A stretch of DNA of 64,000 bases from Thermoplasma sp. Kam2015 (GCF_003205235.1 NZ_QJSM01000024.1:1-64000), one strand, 5' to 3'; shown: positions 53,693 to 63,782, counted from the first letter of the stretch. Made by a program: numbers and translations. The notes: a model not told the origin generated them from the letters alone.

Positions 53693-56353
53693 GTGGCGCA
53701 AAAAGAGAAATTTGTCTATAGATTTGATGAAGGAGGAAAAGAAATGGTTGACCTCCTTGGAGGAAAGGGAGCCGGCCTTGCTGAGATGACAAAGATAGGT
53801 CTGAACGTACCGCCAGGGTTCACTATCACAACAAAGGCATGCATAGCCTTTCTGAAAAATGGAGGTTTTCCAGATGGAATGATGGATCAGGTAATGCAGG
53901 CACTGCATGATCTGGAACAAAAGGTGGGAAGATCATTCGGCGACGAGAAGAATCCGCTTCTCGTATCGGTAAGATCCGGTGCACCGGTCAGCATGCCTGG
54001 GATGATGGATACAGTTCTGAATGTCGGATTAAATGACAGAACTGTTGAGGGTCTCGCATTCATGACGGATAACAGACGCTTTGCCATGGACGCCTATAGA
54101 AGGCTCATACAGATGTTCGGAGAGATAGTTTATGGATTGCCGCACGAGGAGTTCAGGGAAAGGATAGAGGAACTGAAGGCAAAAGAACATTACGACGAAG
54201 ACAGATTCACCGTTCAGGATCTTCAGTGGCTGATAGATCAGTACCATACCATCTACAAAAAATATGGCAAGTCTTTTCCTCAGGATCCCCAGACGCAGCT
54301 GGTTGAATCTATCAAGTCCGTGTTCAATTCCTGGAACAGCAAAAGGGCTGTTGCATACAGAAAGATGAATGGAATACGCGATGATATGGGAACTGCAGTG
54401 AGCATAGTTGCGATGGTTTTTGGAAACATGGGCGATGATTCTGCAACGGGAGTTGCTTTCACGAGGGATCCAAATACCGGAGAAAAGAAGGTCTTCGCAG
54501 AGTATCTGACAAACGCCCAGGGCGAAGACGTTGTAGCAGGCATCAGAACGCCAAAGTACATTGATGATATGAAGAACGAGATGCCACAGGTCTACAGCGA
54601 TCTGATGAAGACCTGCGATATACTTGAGCATCACTACAGAGATATGCAGGATATTGAGTTCACGGTAGAACGCGGAAAACTCTACCTCCTCCAGACAAGG
54701 ACTGGAAAAAGAAGCGCAAGGGCCGCCATCAGGATAGCCCTGGATCTTGTTGATGAAGGAATAATATCCGAAGAGGAGGCATTGATGCGCATAACGCCCT
54801 CAACCTTCGACAGGATAATGCACCCTCAGGTCAAGGTCACCGGAAAGGAAACTCCGCTGGGAAAGGGCCTGGCAGCATCTCCAGGTGCGGCCTCTGGCAT
54901 GATCGTATTTTCATCAGAACGGGCTCTTGAGATCGGAAAAACCAAAAAGATGATACTGGTAAGGCCAGAGACCACAGCAGACGATGTGAGAGGCATGGCG
55001 GTTTGCGAGGGCTTCCTCACCCAGAAAGGTGGTATGACATCGCATGCGGCAGTCGTTGCAAGGGCTATGGGAAAACCGGCCGTTGTCGGTGTTGAGGCCA
55101 TGTCCGTAAACGTCAATGACAGAACAGTGACCATAGGAAACAGGGTTTTCAAGGAAGGGGATGTGGTGACCATTGACGGAACCTCTGGATTCTTCTATGA
55201 GGGCGAACTCCCAGTCGAGAAACCAACCATCGATGAGTATTCCAGCAGACTGCTGAAGATAGCGGACAGATACAGGAGGCTTGGAGTGAGAGCAAATGCG
55301 AATACCCCAGAGGAAGCAAAGCTGGCCAGGGAAAATGGCGCTGAAGGGATCGGCCTGGCCAGGACGGAAAGGATGTTTCTCGGAAATGACAGGATAGGAA
55401 TAATGCGATCCATGATAATGAGCGAAACGACTGAAGAGCGCAAAAAGTATCTGGATCAGCTTCTACCGATGCAGGTCCATGACTTCGTGGAATTCTTCAG
55501 GACCATGGAAGGCTACCCCGTTATAATCAGGCTTCTAGATCCACCGCTGCATGAATTCCTTCCAAACAAGGAGGATATATTGAGACAGATCTATGACATT
55601 AACAGTGGCAAGGGAAATAGGGAGGATCTACCCTATCTGGAGAGATTGCTCAAAACGGTTCGTGATCTTGAAGAATTCAATCCTATGCTGGGGTTCCGTG
55701 GATGCAGAGTCGGACTTGTGTATCCGGAGATATATGACATGCAGGTCAGGGCAATAATAGAAGCGGCTGTGAAGGTTATTGAGGAAGGGAGAACCATATA
55801 CCCAGAGATAATGATCCCTCTGGTTGGCCACCACAACGAACTTAAGAAGATCCGTGCTAGGCTTGAAGAAACAGCGAAATCCGTAAAGAATCATGAGAAG
55901 GTGAAGTACAAGTTTGGAACGATGATCGAGATACCGAGGGCCTGCGTCACCGCACACAAGATAGCTGAATATGCAGATTTCTTCTCCTTCGGCACAAACG
56001 ATCTGACACAGATGACTTTTGGATACAGCAGGGACGATGCGGAGGGAAAGTTCATGTTCTTCTATCTGGAAAATGGAATACTCGAGAGCGATCCGTTCTC
56101 CTCAGTTGATCGTGATGGTGTAGGAGAATTGATGAAGATCGCGGTCGAGAGAGGCAAGAGAACAAAGCCGGATCTGGAAGTGGGCATATGCGGAGAACAG
56201 GGCGGCGATCCTGATACGATTGAATTCTGCGATGAGATAGGACTGGACTATGTATCTGCATCGCCGCACAGGATTCCCGTAGCAAGACTGGCCGCAGCGA
56301 GATCAAACATAGCGAGGGAAAAACCTGAGATGACCCAGACGGCCAAATATTGA
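53693..56353 (+). CDS. ppdK: Pyruvate, phosphate dikinase
   Basis: Interconverts PEP, AMP and PPi with pyruvate, ATP and Pi, allowing gluconeogenesis or pyrophosphate-driven glycolysis beside pyruvate kinase. 886 residues. The nucleotide-binding domain begins LLGGKGAGLAEMTKIG (~19-34). The phosphohistidine domain has GGMTSHAAVVARAMGKPA (~450-467; His of TSHAA). The C-terminal PEP domain has GLARTERMF, EIPRACVTA, FSFGTNDLTQMTFG, GICGEQGGDP (catalytic Cys) and DYVSASPHRIP. Complete. Start GTG. Confidence 0.97.
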   Translation: MAQKEKFVYRFDEGGKEMVDLLGGKGAGLAEMTKIGLNVPPGFTITTKACIAFLKNGGFPDGMMDQVMQALHDLEQKVGRSFGDEKNPLLVSVRSGAPVSMPGMMDTVLNVGLNDRTVEGLAFMTDNRRFAMDAYRRLIQMFGEIVYGLPHEEFRERIEELKAKEHYDEDRFTVQDLQWLIDQYHTIYKKYGKSFPQDPQTQLVESIKSVFNSWNSKRAVAYRKMNGIRDDMGTAVSIVAMVFGNMGDDSATGVAFTRDPNTGEKKVFAEYLTNAQGEDVVAGIRTPKYIDDMKNEMPQVYSDLMKTCDILEHHYRDMQDIEFTVERGKLYLLQTRTGKRSARAAIRIALDLVDEGIISEEEALMRITPSTFDRIMHPQVKVTGKETPLGKGLAASPGAASGMIVFSSERALEIGKTKKMILVRPETTADDVRGMAVCEGFLTQKGGMTSHAAVVARAMGKPAVVGVEAMSVNVNDRTVTIGNRVFKEGDVVTIDGTSGFFYEGELPVEKPTIDEYSSRLLKIADRYRRLGVRANANTPEEAKLARENGAEGIGLARTERMFLGNDRIGIMRSMIMSETTEERKKYLDQLLPMQVHDFVEFFRTMEGYPVIIRLLDPPLHEFLPNKEDILRQIYDINSGKGNREDLPYLERLLKTVRDLEEFNPMLGFRGCRVGLVYPEIYDMQVRAIIEAAVKVIEEGRTIYPEIMIPLVGHHNELKKIRARLEETAKSVKNHEKVKYKFGTMIEIPRACVTAHKIAEYADFFSFGTNDLTQMTFGYSRDDAEGKFMFFYLENGILESDPFSSVDRDGVGELMKIAVERGKRTKPDLEVGICGEQGGDPDTIEFCDEIGLDYVSASPHRIPVARLAAARSNIAREKPEMTQTAKY

Positions 56354-56367
56354 AAAATAAATTATTT

Positions 56368-56790
56368 TCATTTTATTGTGAGCTTGAAGAGCTTATCGGA
56401 CGGATCCTGGACCCTCATCATCTCAGCTTCTTCCGCCTTCATTATCTGTATCTCTATGAGCGGATCAACAACTGCAGAGAAGAGATGTCCACCCACTATC
56501 ATGTGATTTGACCTGGCTCCAGATGCATGTATATGATATCGTGGATCGTTCTGCGCAATGCTCCCGTGCAGGGACACGATCTCCAGTCTCTCCCTGAACG
56601 TCTCCTTATCATAGTCCTGACCGTTCCAGTATCCGATCTCGAAATCTCTCAGCATGCCTATAGCCCATACTACCGTACCACCCTTAACGTCGTATTTTCT
56701 GCATACCTCATCCAGATCCTCAAAAAAGGAGGTATTCTTATCGAAGCGGGCCACTATGAATGTGCCCTCCTGCTTGGAGTACATATACAA
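56368..56790 (-). CDS. PPC/DUF296 domain protein
   Basis: 140 residues, one PPC domain, the fold found alone in prokaryotes and fused to AT-hooks in plants. Conserved parts are TFIVARFDKN, GTVVWAIGMLRDFEIGY (~37-53), SLHGSIAQ, HIHASGARSNHMIVGGHL (~86-103; clustered His may bind a metal) and VVDPLIEI. The prokaryotic function is not settled. Convergent with ppdK (14-base gap). Confidence 0.88.
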   Translation of the reverse strand: MYMYSKQEGTFIVARFDKNTSFFEDLDEVCRKYDVKGGTVVWAIGMLRDFEIGYWNGQDYDKETFRERLEIVSLHGSIAQNDPRYHIHASGARSNHMIVGGHLFSAVVDPLIEIQIMKAEEAEMMRVQDPSDKLFKLTIK

Positions 56791-56981
56791 ATATCATTTC
56801 ATTTCTTATTAAGGTTGGCTGTGCCCCCTCATGTCCTCCGCATGTTAGCCGCAGAGCAGATACATACTGCGGCACGTAAGATTACATAGTGCGCGGGTAA
56901 AAAAGCATCTTTACCTCTTCCAATGCGTTCCACCTCTGTGATATGATAATTGTATGAAATTCTGAGGCGATGGTTAAAATA

Positions 56982-58130
56982 TCATTTCTTGGAGATTATC
57001 TTTATCACGTCTGAGTCCTTCAATACATAGTCCCTGCCCAGGATCATCTTTGTTCTGCCGTTTATGGCCCTGATGAACCCTTCGCCGATATCTGTATGCA
57101 CCCTGAATGCAAGATCCAATGCAGTTGATCCCTCAACCATCACATACGCATCAGGAAGGACGTTTCCAGCCTTATCTGTCCATTTATTTTCATCATATAC
57201 TGGGTAAACGACGATGTAGTGCAGCAGGTTCTTGACCACCTTTTCCACCAGGTCGTGTATTCTCACGACACCGGGTGTCCTGAACCATCTATCTATCATC
57301 TCAAGCGCCTCTCTCTGTCGCTGATTGCCCCCCGTTATCTTAAACCCGGTCAGCACAGAATCTATCATGCCGGCATTCCTCGCTCTCTTCACGGCCAGCT
57401 CATACTCCGCAGAAACAACATACATATCAGGTATTGTCTCAATGATCTTACGAATGGTTTCAGCATCCACCTTGTCGCCCTTGTTGCCAGCATATACTAC
57501 GGGTTTTGCATATTTCAGTATTGCTGATGCTAGGTTATAGGCATCCTCCATCGTCCAGATACTCAGCCTGGCTGGGAAAAACTCAGCCTCGAGAATTTCA
57601 GAGATCTTCTTCTCCGGAACGCCGAAAAGAGAGAGTTTTCTTCTAAGGGCTATTTCACGGCGCTCGCCTGTTGCCTCACTCCTCCTGCTGAAATGATCCC
57701 AGTCAGAGTATATTCTGTCCGCGAACCACTTCTTTATCTCGTTCATCACCAGATTTATGCTGTTCTTTATGTTTTCAATTGATCCTGATGAGATGTCGAC
57801 TATGAGCACTATAGCATCTACATCCCTCACGGCGTCTAAGAATTCGTTTCCCATTCCACGGCCTTCGCTTGCACCCTCTATTAGGCCGGGAACATCTATC
57901 ACCTGAACGGGAATATGGCGTATCCCATTTTCGCAGTAGCCTTCCCTGGGATTGCAGTGAGATCCGATTTCTGAATCCGGGCACCTCACGGTGAAGAACG
58001 TCATGCCCAGGTTCGGTTTCACGGTAGTGAATGGAAAATCACCTATTTCGGCCTCATTCTGAGTTGCAGCCGAGTAGAATGTTGACTTACCGACGTTTGG
58101 TTCGCCTACGAGGCCTATCTTTACAGACAT
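56982..58130 (-). CDS. OBG-type (YchF/DRG-related) GTPase with TGS domain
   Basis: A translation-associated GTPase of 382 residues. The G1 loop GEPNVGKST (~8-16), DFPFTTVKPN (switch I), DVPGLIEGASEGRGMGN (G3, ~78-94) and AGNKGDKVDA (G4-like; NKxD kept as NKGD) are present. A helical insertion follows, then the C-terminal TGS domain (VMVEGSTALDLAFRVHTDIGEGF). This corresponds to the archaeal branch of the OBG-YchF subfamily, probably acting with ribosomes. Confidence 0.93.
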   Translation of the reverse strand: MSVKIGLVGEPNVGKSTFYSAATQNEAEIGDFPFTTVKPNLGMTFFTVRCPDSEIGSHCNPREGYCENGIRHIPVQVIDVPGLIEGASEGRGMGNEFLDAVRDVDAIVLIVDISSGSIENIKNSINLVMNEIKKWFADRIYSDWDHFSRRSEATGERREIALRRKLSLFGVPEKKISEILEAEFFPARLSIWTMEDAYNLASAILKYAKPVVYAGNKGDKVDAETIRKIIETIPDMYVVSAEYELAVKRARNAGMIDSVLTGFKITGGNQRQREALEMIDRWFRTPGVVRIHDLVEKVVKNLLHYIVVYPVYDENKWTDKAGNVLPDAYVMVEGSTALDLAFRVHTDIGEGFIRAINGRTKMILGRDYVLKDSDVIKIISKK

Positions 58131-58199
58131 GGCTGCCGCATTTCATCTTCAAAAATAAAGGTTTTCAGATTCACCTCGCTGGCATTTCTATCCGTAGTA

Positions 58200-59816
58200 T
58201 CAATTTGTCGCAGGCACGCTGGATTTTCTTGAAGACCTGCTTTTGAACCCAAGTGCCGCAAGATAATAGATGGTCTTGGCGAAACCAGCGAAGTTATCGA
58301 ACTCCACCATGGCGAATTTTTCAGTGGCCTTGCCCTTTGTCTCGCCCAGCTCCCTGAAGATGCCCTCAATGCCAGAGAAGACCCGTTCGTTCATGTTTCG
58401 AACCATCCACTGTATGATGGGATTCCTCATCTCGCTGGTGAGATACGGGAACAGATCCTTGGTCACCTTGATTGAGTGCTTCCACGATATATATAGTATA
58501 TCCCAGTACTTCTTCGGTATGGTATCGATCCATGGAAAATCGTTTCCCTTGAGCCTGCTGGCTGTCATAGGTATGACAGGAAGCGGGAATATCCATGCCT
58601 CAAGATCCAGGTCTATCATCCTCTCAACCAGCTTTATGCTCTCCTCGATATCCTCATCGGTCTCGTCCGGATATCCTATGGTCATCGTATAGCATGGATG
58701 TATGTGGTTATCCACTAGGATTCCCGTAGCATCCACGATCACGTCGCCCCAGTCATGCGGCGTCCACGGGAAAGGCTTGCCTCTCATGTACTTTGATATT
58801 ATGCGTTCACTACCGCTTTCCAAGCCAACGACCGGCGCTTCAGCTGTATATTTATCATATTCCGCAATCTCAGCGATGGCCTGAACAGTTCTAGGGCTTG
58901 ATTTTGCACCCGGAGCCGAAATATGCGGGAAATAGATGTGGGTAGCCCCCATCTTCTTGACCGTGGTGAACAGGTTCACAAGGGCTTCATGGTTCACCTG
59001 GAGCTTCTTCGACCCGTATAGCATTATATCATCAGTGAGAAGCTCAATTCCTCTTATTCCATGATCGATGTTAAGCCTGACCTCCTTGACTATGTCCTCC
59101 AACGGTATAGATCTGAATGTCTCTGGCGTTATGGAGCAGAACTGGCAGCCCCTTGGACATCCTCTGGTTATCTGCACCTCTCCGAATCTTGATGGCTTTA
59201 TTATCGTTGGGATTTCCTCAACCTTTGGCATGCGACCGTAGGTAACCTTAGGCACCGGTTCGCCTCTCTCCATTCTCCTTACCAGATCTGGAAAGTCCAG
59301 CTCCGCTTCACCGTCAAGCACTGCATCAACCCATTCCGGCATGTCCATAGCTATCTGCCATGCACCCGGGCCGCCTATTATAACCTTGAATCCGTACTTC
59401 GCTTTCAGCCTCTTTACCTTTTCAGCAAGCTCTTTGAAAAATTTCGCAGTCCAGCTGTCACCGCCACCGAATATCATGGTCAGCTTTGTAGAGACAGGAC
59501 TCAGTGCGTATGGATCATGTACGTTTATGCCTAGGACCTTCGTTCCTGCGTCAACGGTCTTCTCCAGTTGTTCCGGCGGTGATACAACAACCGATATGCC
59601 CTTCGATGCAAGAATGGCCTCAACCTTCCTGAGTCCGTACGGAGCCGTTATCGCCTCTCCATTTTCATAGGATTTGATTGGAGGAGTGAAGAATCTATCC
59701 ATAAAGAAACGTGGAACAAGCCTTGCAGGAAGGCATGCCACATAGCCAAGCGGCGAAGATCCATTGTAGTCCGTGAATGTCCCTCTATCAGATGTCAGAA
59801 CAACTTCCCAGGACAT
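58200..59816 (-). CDS. Cobalamin-type radical SAM protein (possible GDGT ring synthase relative)
   Basis: 538 residues. The N-terminal ~200 resemble a B12-binding-type domain (KVLGINVHDPYALSP, KVIIGGPGAWQ). The radical SAM motif is RGCPRGCQFC (~224-233, C-x3-C-x2-C), followed by GLESGSERIISKYMRG and TIGYPDETDEDIEE. The opening VVLTSDRGTFTDYNGSSPLG and APYGLRKVEAIL resemble what I remember of archaeal GDGT ring synthases (GrsA/B) and relatives, which would fit the cyclised tetraether lipids of Thermoplasma. That assignment is inference. Divergent from polB. Confidence 0.82.
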   Translation of the reverse strand: MSWEVVLTSDRGTFTDYNGSSPLGYVACLPARLVPRFFMDRFFTPPIKSYENGEAITAPYGLRKVEAILASKGISVVVSPPEQLEKTVDAGTKVLGINVHDPYALSPVSTKLTMIFGGGDSWTAKFFKELAEKVKRLKAKYGFKVIIGGPGAWQIAMDMPEWVDAVLDGEAELDFPDLVRRMERGEPVPKVTYGRMPKVEEIPTIIKPSRFGEVQITRGCPRGCQFCSITPETFRSIPLEDIVKEVRLNIDHGIRGIELLTDDIMLYGSKKLQVNHEALVNLFTTVKKMGATHIYFPHISAPGAKSSPRTVQAIAEIAEYDKYTAEAPVVGLESGSERIISKYMRGKPFPWTPHDWGDVIVDATGILVDNHIHPCYTMTIGYPDETDEDIEESIKLVERMIDLDLEAWIFPLPVIPMTASRLKGNDFPWIDTIPKKYWDILYISWKHSIKVTKDLFPYLTSEMRNPIIQWMVRNMNERVFSGIEGIFRELGETKGKATEKFAMVEFDNFAGFAKTIYYLAALGFKSRSSRKSSVPATN

Positions 59817-60226
59817 AATTTAATAATACATTAAAATATTTAAAGATTGCCAATTTTATTAAGAGAATGAAAATATACTCATATAATGCTAATAAATGTC
59901 AGAAAATACCCAATTTCATAAACACTTCACTTATGAATATTTTATAATAATATCTAACAATGATTTAAAGATATTGTTAAAAAATTATATCAATTCTAAA
60001 TAATAAGAGTGGACATACGTATGTAACTTCAACAACATGAGAAGATCCTTTCCAATATCTAAAGGCGCGCCATTCTCTTTGATAATAAACTTTATGAATA
60101 TATCCTGTATGCATGGCTGAAGCATCGCATCCCATAGCTGGGCATCGCGATGCAATGATTATGCGCTGCAGACTAAAGGACCTTGGTGAGGAGCAGCCTG
60201 TAGATAGATAAATATGGAGTATAATC
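59817..60226. other. AT-rich divergent intergenic region before polB
   Basis: 59817-60000 is very AT-rich. A perfect 12-base palindrome ACATACGTATGT is at 60013-60024. 60122-60153 can fold as GCATCGC/GCGATGC with an inner CCC/GGG. A TATA-like AAACTTTAT is at ~60087-60095 and a 32-codon frame at 60113-60211. No rRNA, tRNA or clear origin repeats are seen. Confidence 0.5.
60113..60211 (+). CDS. Possible 32-residue leader peptide or small protein upstream of polB
   Basis: An ATG ~20 bases after a TATA-like box opens a 32-codon frame (MAEASHPIAGHRDAMIM at its start) ending 15 bases before the polB ATG and in the same phase. The DNA also forms a strong hairpin at 60122-60153, so it may instead be a structured 5' leader. 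GC content is higher than its surroundings. It also contains GCTGAAGCATCG, a 12-base match to the IS right end, probably by chance. Confidence 0.3.
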   Translation: MAEASHPIAGHRDAMIMRCRLKDLGEEQPVDR

Positions 60227-62623
60227 ATGGAAGTTGAAATCAGGATCGTTTCCGCATCATACCGACAGAGTGATGTAGCAGTAGAGTTATTCGGTAGAAC
60301 ACAAAATGGAGAGTCTGTAACAGCTCTCTATTTTGGTTTCAGGCCATATTTTGATGTTGTCGAACCAGATGAGGATTATCTTAAGAAAATACAGAATGAT
60401 GAAGAATTTCTCAAAATGGAGGACAAGAAGCTGTGGATAAGAGGCAGATATGAGAATGTCAAGAGGATATACATAAGATCGCCATGGAAAGTTCCTGAAT
60501 TTAGAGAGAAATGCCCATTTGAAGTGCTCGCAGCAGACATACCATTTCATCATCGGTTCATATACGATTTTGATCTTGGATCTTGCGTTAGGATCACCGG
60601 AGAGGAGATCTCTGACAAGGAACCTTCATTCACTACGGATCTAGTCATAAGGGCTGAGAAGATAGAGAATGTGACCGATTTCAATCCTAACCTCAAGGTG
60701 CTGAGTTTTGATGTTGAAAATGAGATAAACAGGGAAAATGTCGAGGATTACGGACGGATCCTCGTGATAGGATATTCCATAAGCTTCCAGGGAAGGATCA
60801 CAACTGGTTCGCTTTCCGGTGACGAACAAAATATTCTGCATGGATTCATAGATCTCATCAGGAGTGAGGATCCTGACGTTATAACAGGATACAATATCGA
60901 CGGATATGATATTCCTGTCATAAAGAAGAGAATGGATCAGTACGGTATAAAGATGGAGATAGGCCGCGATGGATCAGTGCCCAGAAGAATAATGAACCAA
61001 TTTTGGCGTGTGCACGGGAGACTGATCAGCGACACCTGGTGGAGCGTAAAGAGAATTTTGCATCCAAAGCATGAATCACTTGATTATGTGTCAAACCTTC
61101 TGCTTGGAGAAGGAAAGGATAACATAGACCGCCTCAGGATCGAGGAGGAATGGAAGACCAGGAAGGACGAGGTCATCGCCTACTGCGTAAAGGACGCAGA
61201 CTTAACTCTCCGCATATTCGATAAGCTCATGGTGCTTAACAGACTGATGTACATGTCATCCGTAACAAAGCTGCCACTGGATGATGTGGCAAATGTCGGC
61301 ACAAGCAACTACGTTGATTCAATCCTCATAAGGGCAGCTGACAGGGAAAATATAGGAGTGCCGATGAATCAGCATGAGATCAAAACGGAGGAAATACAGG
61401 GCGGGTACGTTCATTCAATAGGAGCAGGACTTTATTCCAATGTGATCGTGCTGGACTTCAAAAGCATGTATCCATCCATGATAATAAAATACAACGTGTG
61501 CTTCACAACACTCGATCCAAATGGTGAGATAGAATCGCCAAACCATGTTCGGTTCCTTTCGCCGGACAAAAAGAAAGGTCTGATACCCAGAATACTTCAG
61601 GATCTTATGGCCGACAGAGATGAGGTTAAGCGGAAGATGAAGGCTGCCAAGAGCCCGGAGGAAAGGGAATTCTATGATGGTATACAGAATGCAATAAAGG
61701 TTCTCATGAACACCTTCTATGGCGTCCTGGCCTCATCGTTCTATCGTTTCACTGATCACAAGATCGGAAGCGCAATAACCGCATTCGCAAGGGAAACAAT
61801 TAAAGGAATAATATCGACCCTAGAATCCTCCGGCTACACCGTTATATACGGAGATACAGACAGCGTTTTCGTTAAATCTGGAGGAAAATCAACAGAGGAG
61901 GCCATAAGAAAGGGAAAGGAATTGAGCGAGAAGCTCTCGAAGGAGCAGGGGCTCACGCTTGACTTCCAGATGGTACTTGATCCTTTCTTCTCCCATGGAG
62001 CAAAGAAGAGATACGCCGGAAGATGCGTGTATCCGGATGACATGAAGGGTGAGATAGTCATCAAGGGATATGAAGTTCGCAGGACAGACTCTTTTGATCT
62101 TCAGAGCAAAGCTCTCTCGAAGGTGATAGATTACATACTGAATCGCGATGTAGAAGGTGCAATAAAATACGCAGACGATCTCATAAAGAAGGTGAGATCT
62201 GGAGATCCATCGATAGATATAGAGAGCCTGGTGATATCGAGGACCGTTAAAGAATTCGACAGCTACAGAGCGAATCAGGAGTCGCTGGCCAATATAAGGG
62301 CCGCCAAGAAGCTTATAGAGATGGGTGAGACCTTCGTACCTGGTATGAAGGTCTCATGGATAGTTACAAACGGCAAACGCACACCTCAGGAGGTTGAGCC
62401 ATATATATATGGAAGGGAGCTCAAGAGCAAGCCCGATTGGGATTATTATGCCAGGCGTTTATCAGAGACCCTGGGAAGAGTCATAGATGTATTCAAATCA
62501 GAACTGGGGCAGAGTCAGAAGATCTCCAGTCTCGAAAGTTTTGCAGCTTCCACGAATAAACAAGAACCTCAGCCCAAGGAAAGACCAAAGAACAGCACGC
62601 TGGATAGTTTTTTCGGATCTTAA
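60227..62623 (+). CDS. polB: Family B DNA polymerase
   Basis: Replicative or repair polymerase of 798 residues. The 3'-5' exonuclease has Exo I LSFDVENE (~159-166, D-x-E), Exo II TGYNIDGYD and Exo III YCVKDADLT. The polymerase domain has motif A DFKSMYPSMI (~407-416), motif B VLMNTFYGVLAS (~490) and motif C YGDTDSVF (~540). The C-terminal end TLDSFFG is a likely PCNA-interacting (PIP) box, Q-less form. Complete. No intein. Confidence 0.97.
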   Translation: MEVEIRIVSASYRQSDVAVELFGRTQNGESVTALYFGFRPYFDVVEPDEDYLKKIQNDEEFLKMEDKKLWIRGRYENVKRIYIRSPWKVPEFREKCPFEVLAADIPFHHRFIYDFDLGSCVRITGEEISDKEPSFTTDLVIRAEKIENVTDFNPNLKVLSFDVENEINRENVEDYGRILVIGYSISFQGRITTGSLSGDEQNILHGFIDLIRSEDPDVITGYNIDGYDIPVIKKRMDQYGIKMEIGRDGSVPRRIMNQFWRVHGRLISDTWWSVKRILHPKHESLDYVSNLLLGEGKDNIDRLRIEEEWKTRKDEVIAYCVKDADLTLRIFDKLMVLNRLMYMSSVTKLPLDDVANVGTSNYVDSILIRAADRENIGVPMNQHEIKTEEIQGGYVHSIGAGLYSNVIVLDFKSMYPSMIIKYNVCFTTLDPNGEIESPNHVRFLSPDKKKGLIPRILQDLMADRDEVKRKMKAAKSPEEREFYDGIQNAIKVLMNTFYGVLASSFYRFTDHKIGSAITAFARETIKGIISTLESSGYTVIYGDTDSVFVKSGGKSTEEAIRKGKELSEKLSKEQGLTLDFQMVLDPFFSHGAKKRYAGRCVYPDDMKGEIVIKGYEVRRTDSFDLQSKALSKVIDYILNRDVEGAIKYADDLIKKVRSGDPSIDIESLVISRTVKEFDSYRANQESLANIRAAKKLIEMGETFVPGMKVSWIVTNGKRTPQEVEPYIYGRELKSKPDWDYYARRLSETLGRVIDVFKSELGQSQKISSLESFAASTNKQEPQPKERPKNSTLDSFFGS

Positions 62624-62859
62624 CGTGTTCATCCTTTATTAATAGGATCCTGCTCTAATGCGAGAAACAATGACATCTCATCGTTATTCCAATCATCCAA
62701 TGAGGACAGGAAAGTTTATGCGTATAGCTTGCATTTAACGAAGGGATGTTGGCCGTGCGGATAACATATAGCGCAGCATACGTAAAATAGCCTTAAGGGT
62801 TATAATGGAGGCAATTAAACTCAAAGCGATGATCAATTTATCAAAGGTCTTATGGGTGA

Positions 62860-63774
62860 ATGAAAGAGAGGTGCAAAGGCTTGGATAGGGGAAGGGTAAG
62901 ATCGATAGCGCTTTACATAGTGATACTCGCAACGGTCATGGTTGCATTGCTCGCACTGCTATATACAGTCAGCTTATTCCATATAGTTCCGCTCAAATTC
63001 TCCCACGTTCTTTACGCCATTGTTATAGGCGTGATAATCTACGCAATCGTAAAGGTGATAGTGAAATACTTCGAACGTTTCTTCGCAGCACATAAGGAGT
63101 ACAGACATCTGAAATATGTAACGTTCATCATAAGTCTCATCGGTTATTTCATAATAGCCCTGGCTGTTCTTGCCTCTCTGGGGATAGATGTCTCTTCGGT
63201 TATACTTGGTTCTGCCTTCATCAGCGCTGTAATCGGTCTTGCAGCTCAGACTGTTCTTTCCAACGTATTCGGAGGTCTGTTCGTCTCAGTGGTCAGACCG
63301 TTCAATGTTGGCGATCATGTGATAATTAATACATGGCAGTATGGTGCATTGCTTCCCTCCTATCCACCGAAATACTTCTCCAGAGACTTTATGGAAGCCT
63401 CGATGTACAGAGGTGTGATAATGGATATTTCAATGAACTATACCACGCTCCTTCTGGAGTCGGGTGATATGGTGCGAATACCAAACGGAGTTGTTGTTCA
63501 GGCCGCCATAACAATCAGGAAGGGAATGGTGACTGTTCAGGCCAGATATGAAGTTCCCAAAACAATATCATTTGAAGAGATTGCCGAAAAAATCAAGGAT
63601 CAGATAGCGGCTGAATATGATGTGAAGAATCTTGGCATATTCATAGATGAGAGCACCATGAATACCTACATCATGCTGATAAGAGGCGACTTCCCTGGGG
63701 AAGACGCAGATTCCATCAGAAGCTCGATACTCAAGAAAGCCATGGATATAGTCGAACCTATGAAGACCCATTGA
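62860..63774 (+). CDS. mscS: Mechanosensitive ion channel, MscS family
   Basis: 304 residues. Three membrane segments (~17-42, 46-68 and 85-115) precede the pore helix and beta domain: VILGSAFISAVIGLAAQTVL then FGGLFVSVVRPFNVGDHV, with the Gly/Ala packing typical of TM3, and RIPNGVVVQAAI in the beta domain. It releases solutes under hypo-osmotic shock. A small insertion (~150-175, Tyr/Pro rich) sits inside the beta domain. The stop codon is 3 bases from the TTTAT flanking the next IS element. Confidence 0.93.
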   Translation: MKERCKGLDRGRVRSIALYIVILATVMVALLALLYTVSLFHIVPLKFSHVLYAIVIGVIIYAIVKVIVKYFERFFAAHKEYRHLKYVTFIISLIGYFIIALAVLASLGIDVSSVILGSAFISAVIGLAAQTVLSNVFGGLFVSVVRPFNVGDHVIINTWQYGALLPSYPPKYFSRDFMEASMYRGVIMDISMNYTTLLLESGDMVRIPNGVVVQAAITIRKGMVTVQARYEVPKTISFEEIAEKIKDQIAAEYDVKNLGIFIDESTMNTYIMLIRGDFPGEDADSIRSSILKKAMDIVEPMKTH

Positions 63775-63782
63775 TCCTTTAT

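Noticed and set aside
54029-54634. 201-codon minus-strand frame inside ppdK
   Set aside because: Antisense to strongly conserved PPDK coding sequence; no family resemblance.
59821-60000. AT-rich DNA before polB as a replication origin
   Set aside because: No repeated origin-box-like motifs and no cdc6/orc1 gene in the window; AT-richness alone is insufficient.
60113-60211. Leader of polB as an IS right-end remnant
   Set aside because: Shares GCTGAAGCATCG and a GAGGAGCAGC-like stretch with the IS right end, but in the wrong relative orientation and spacing.
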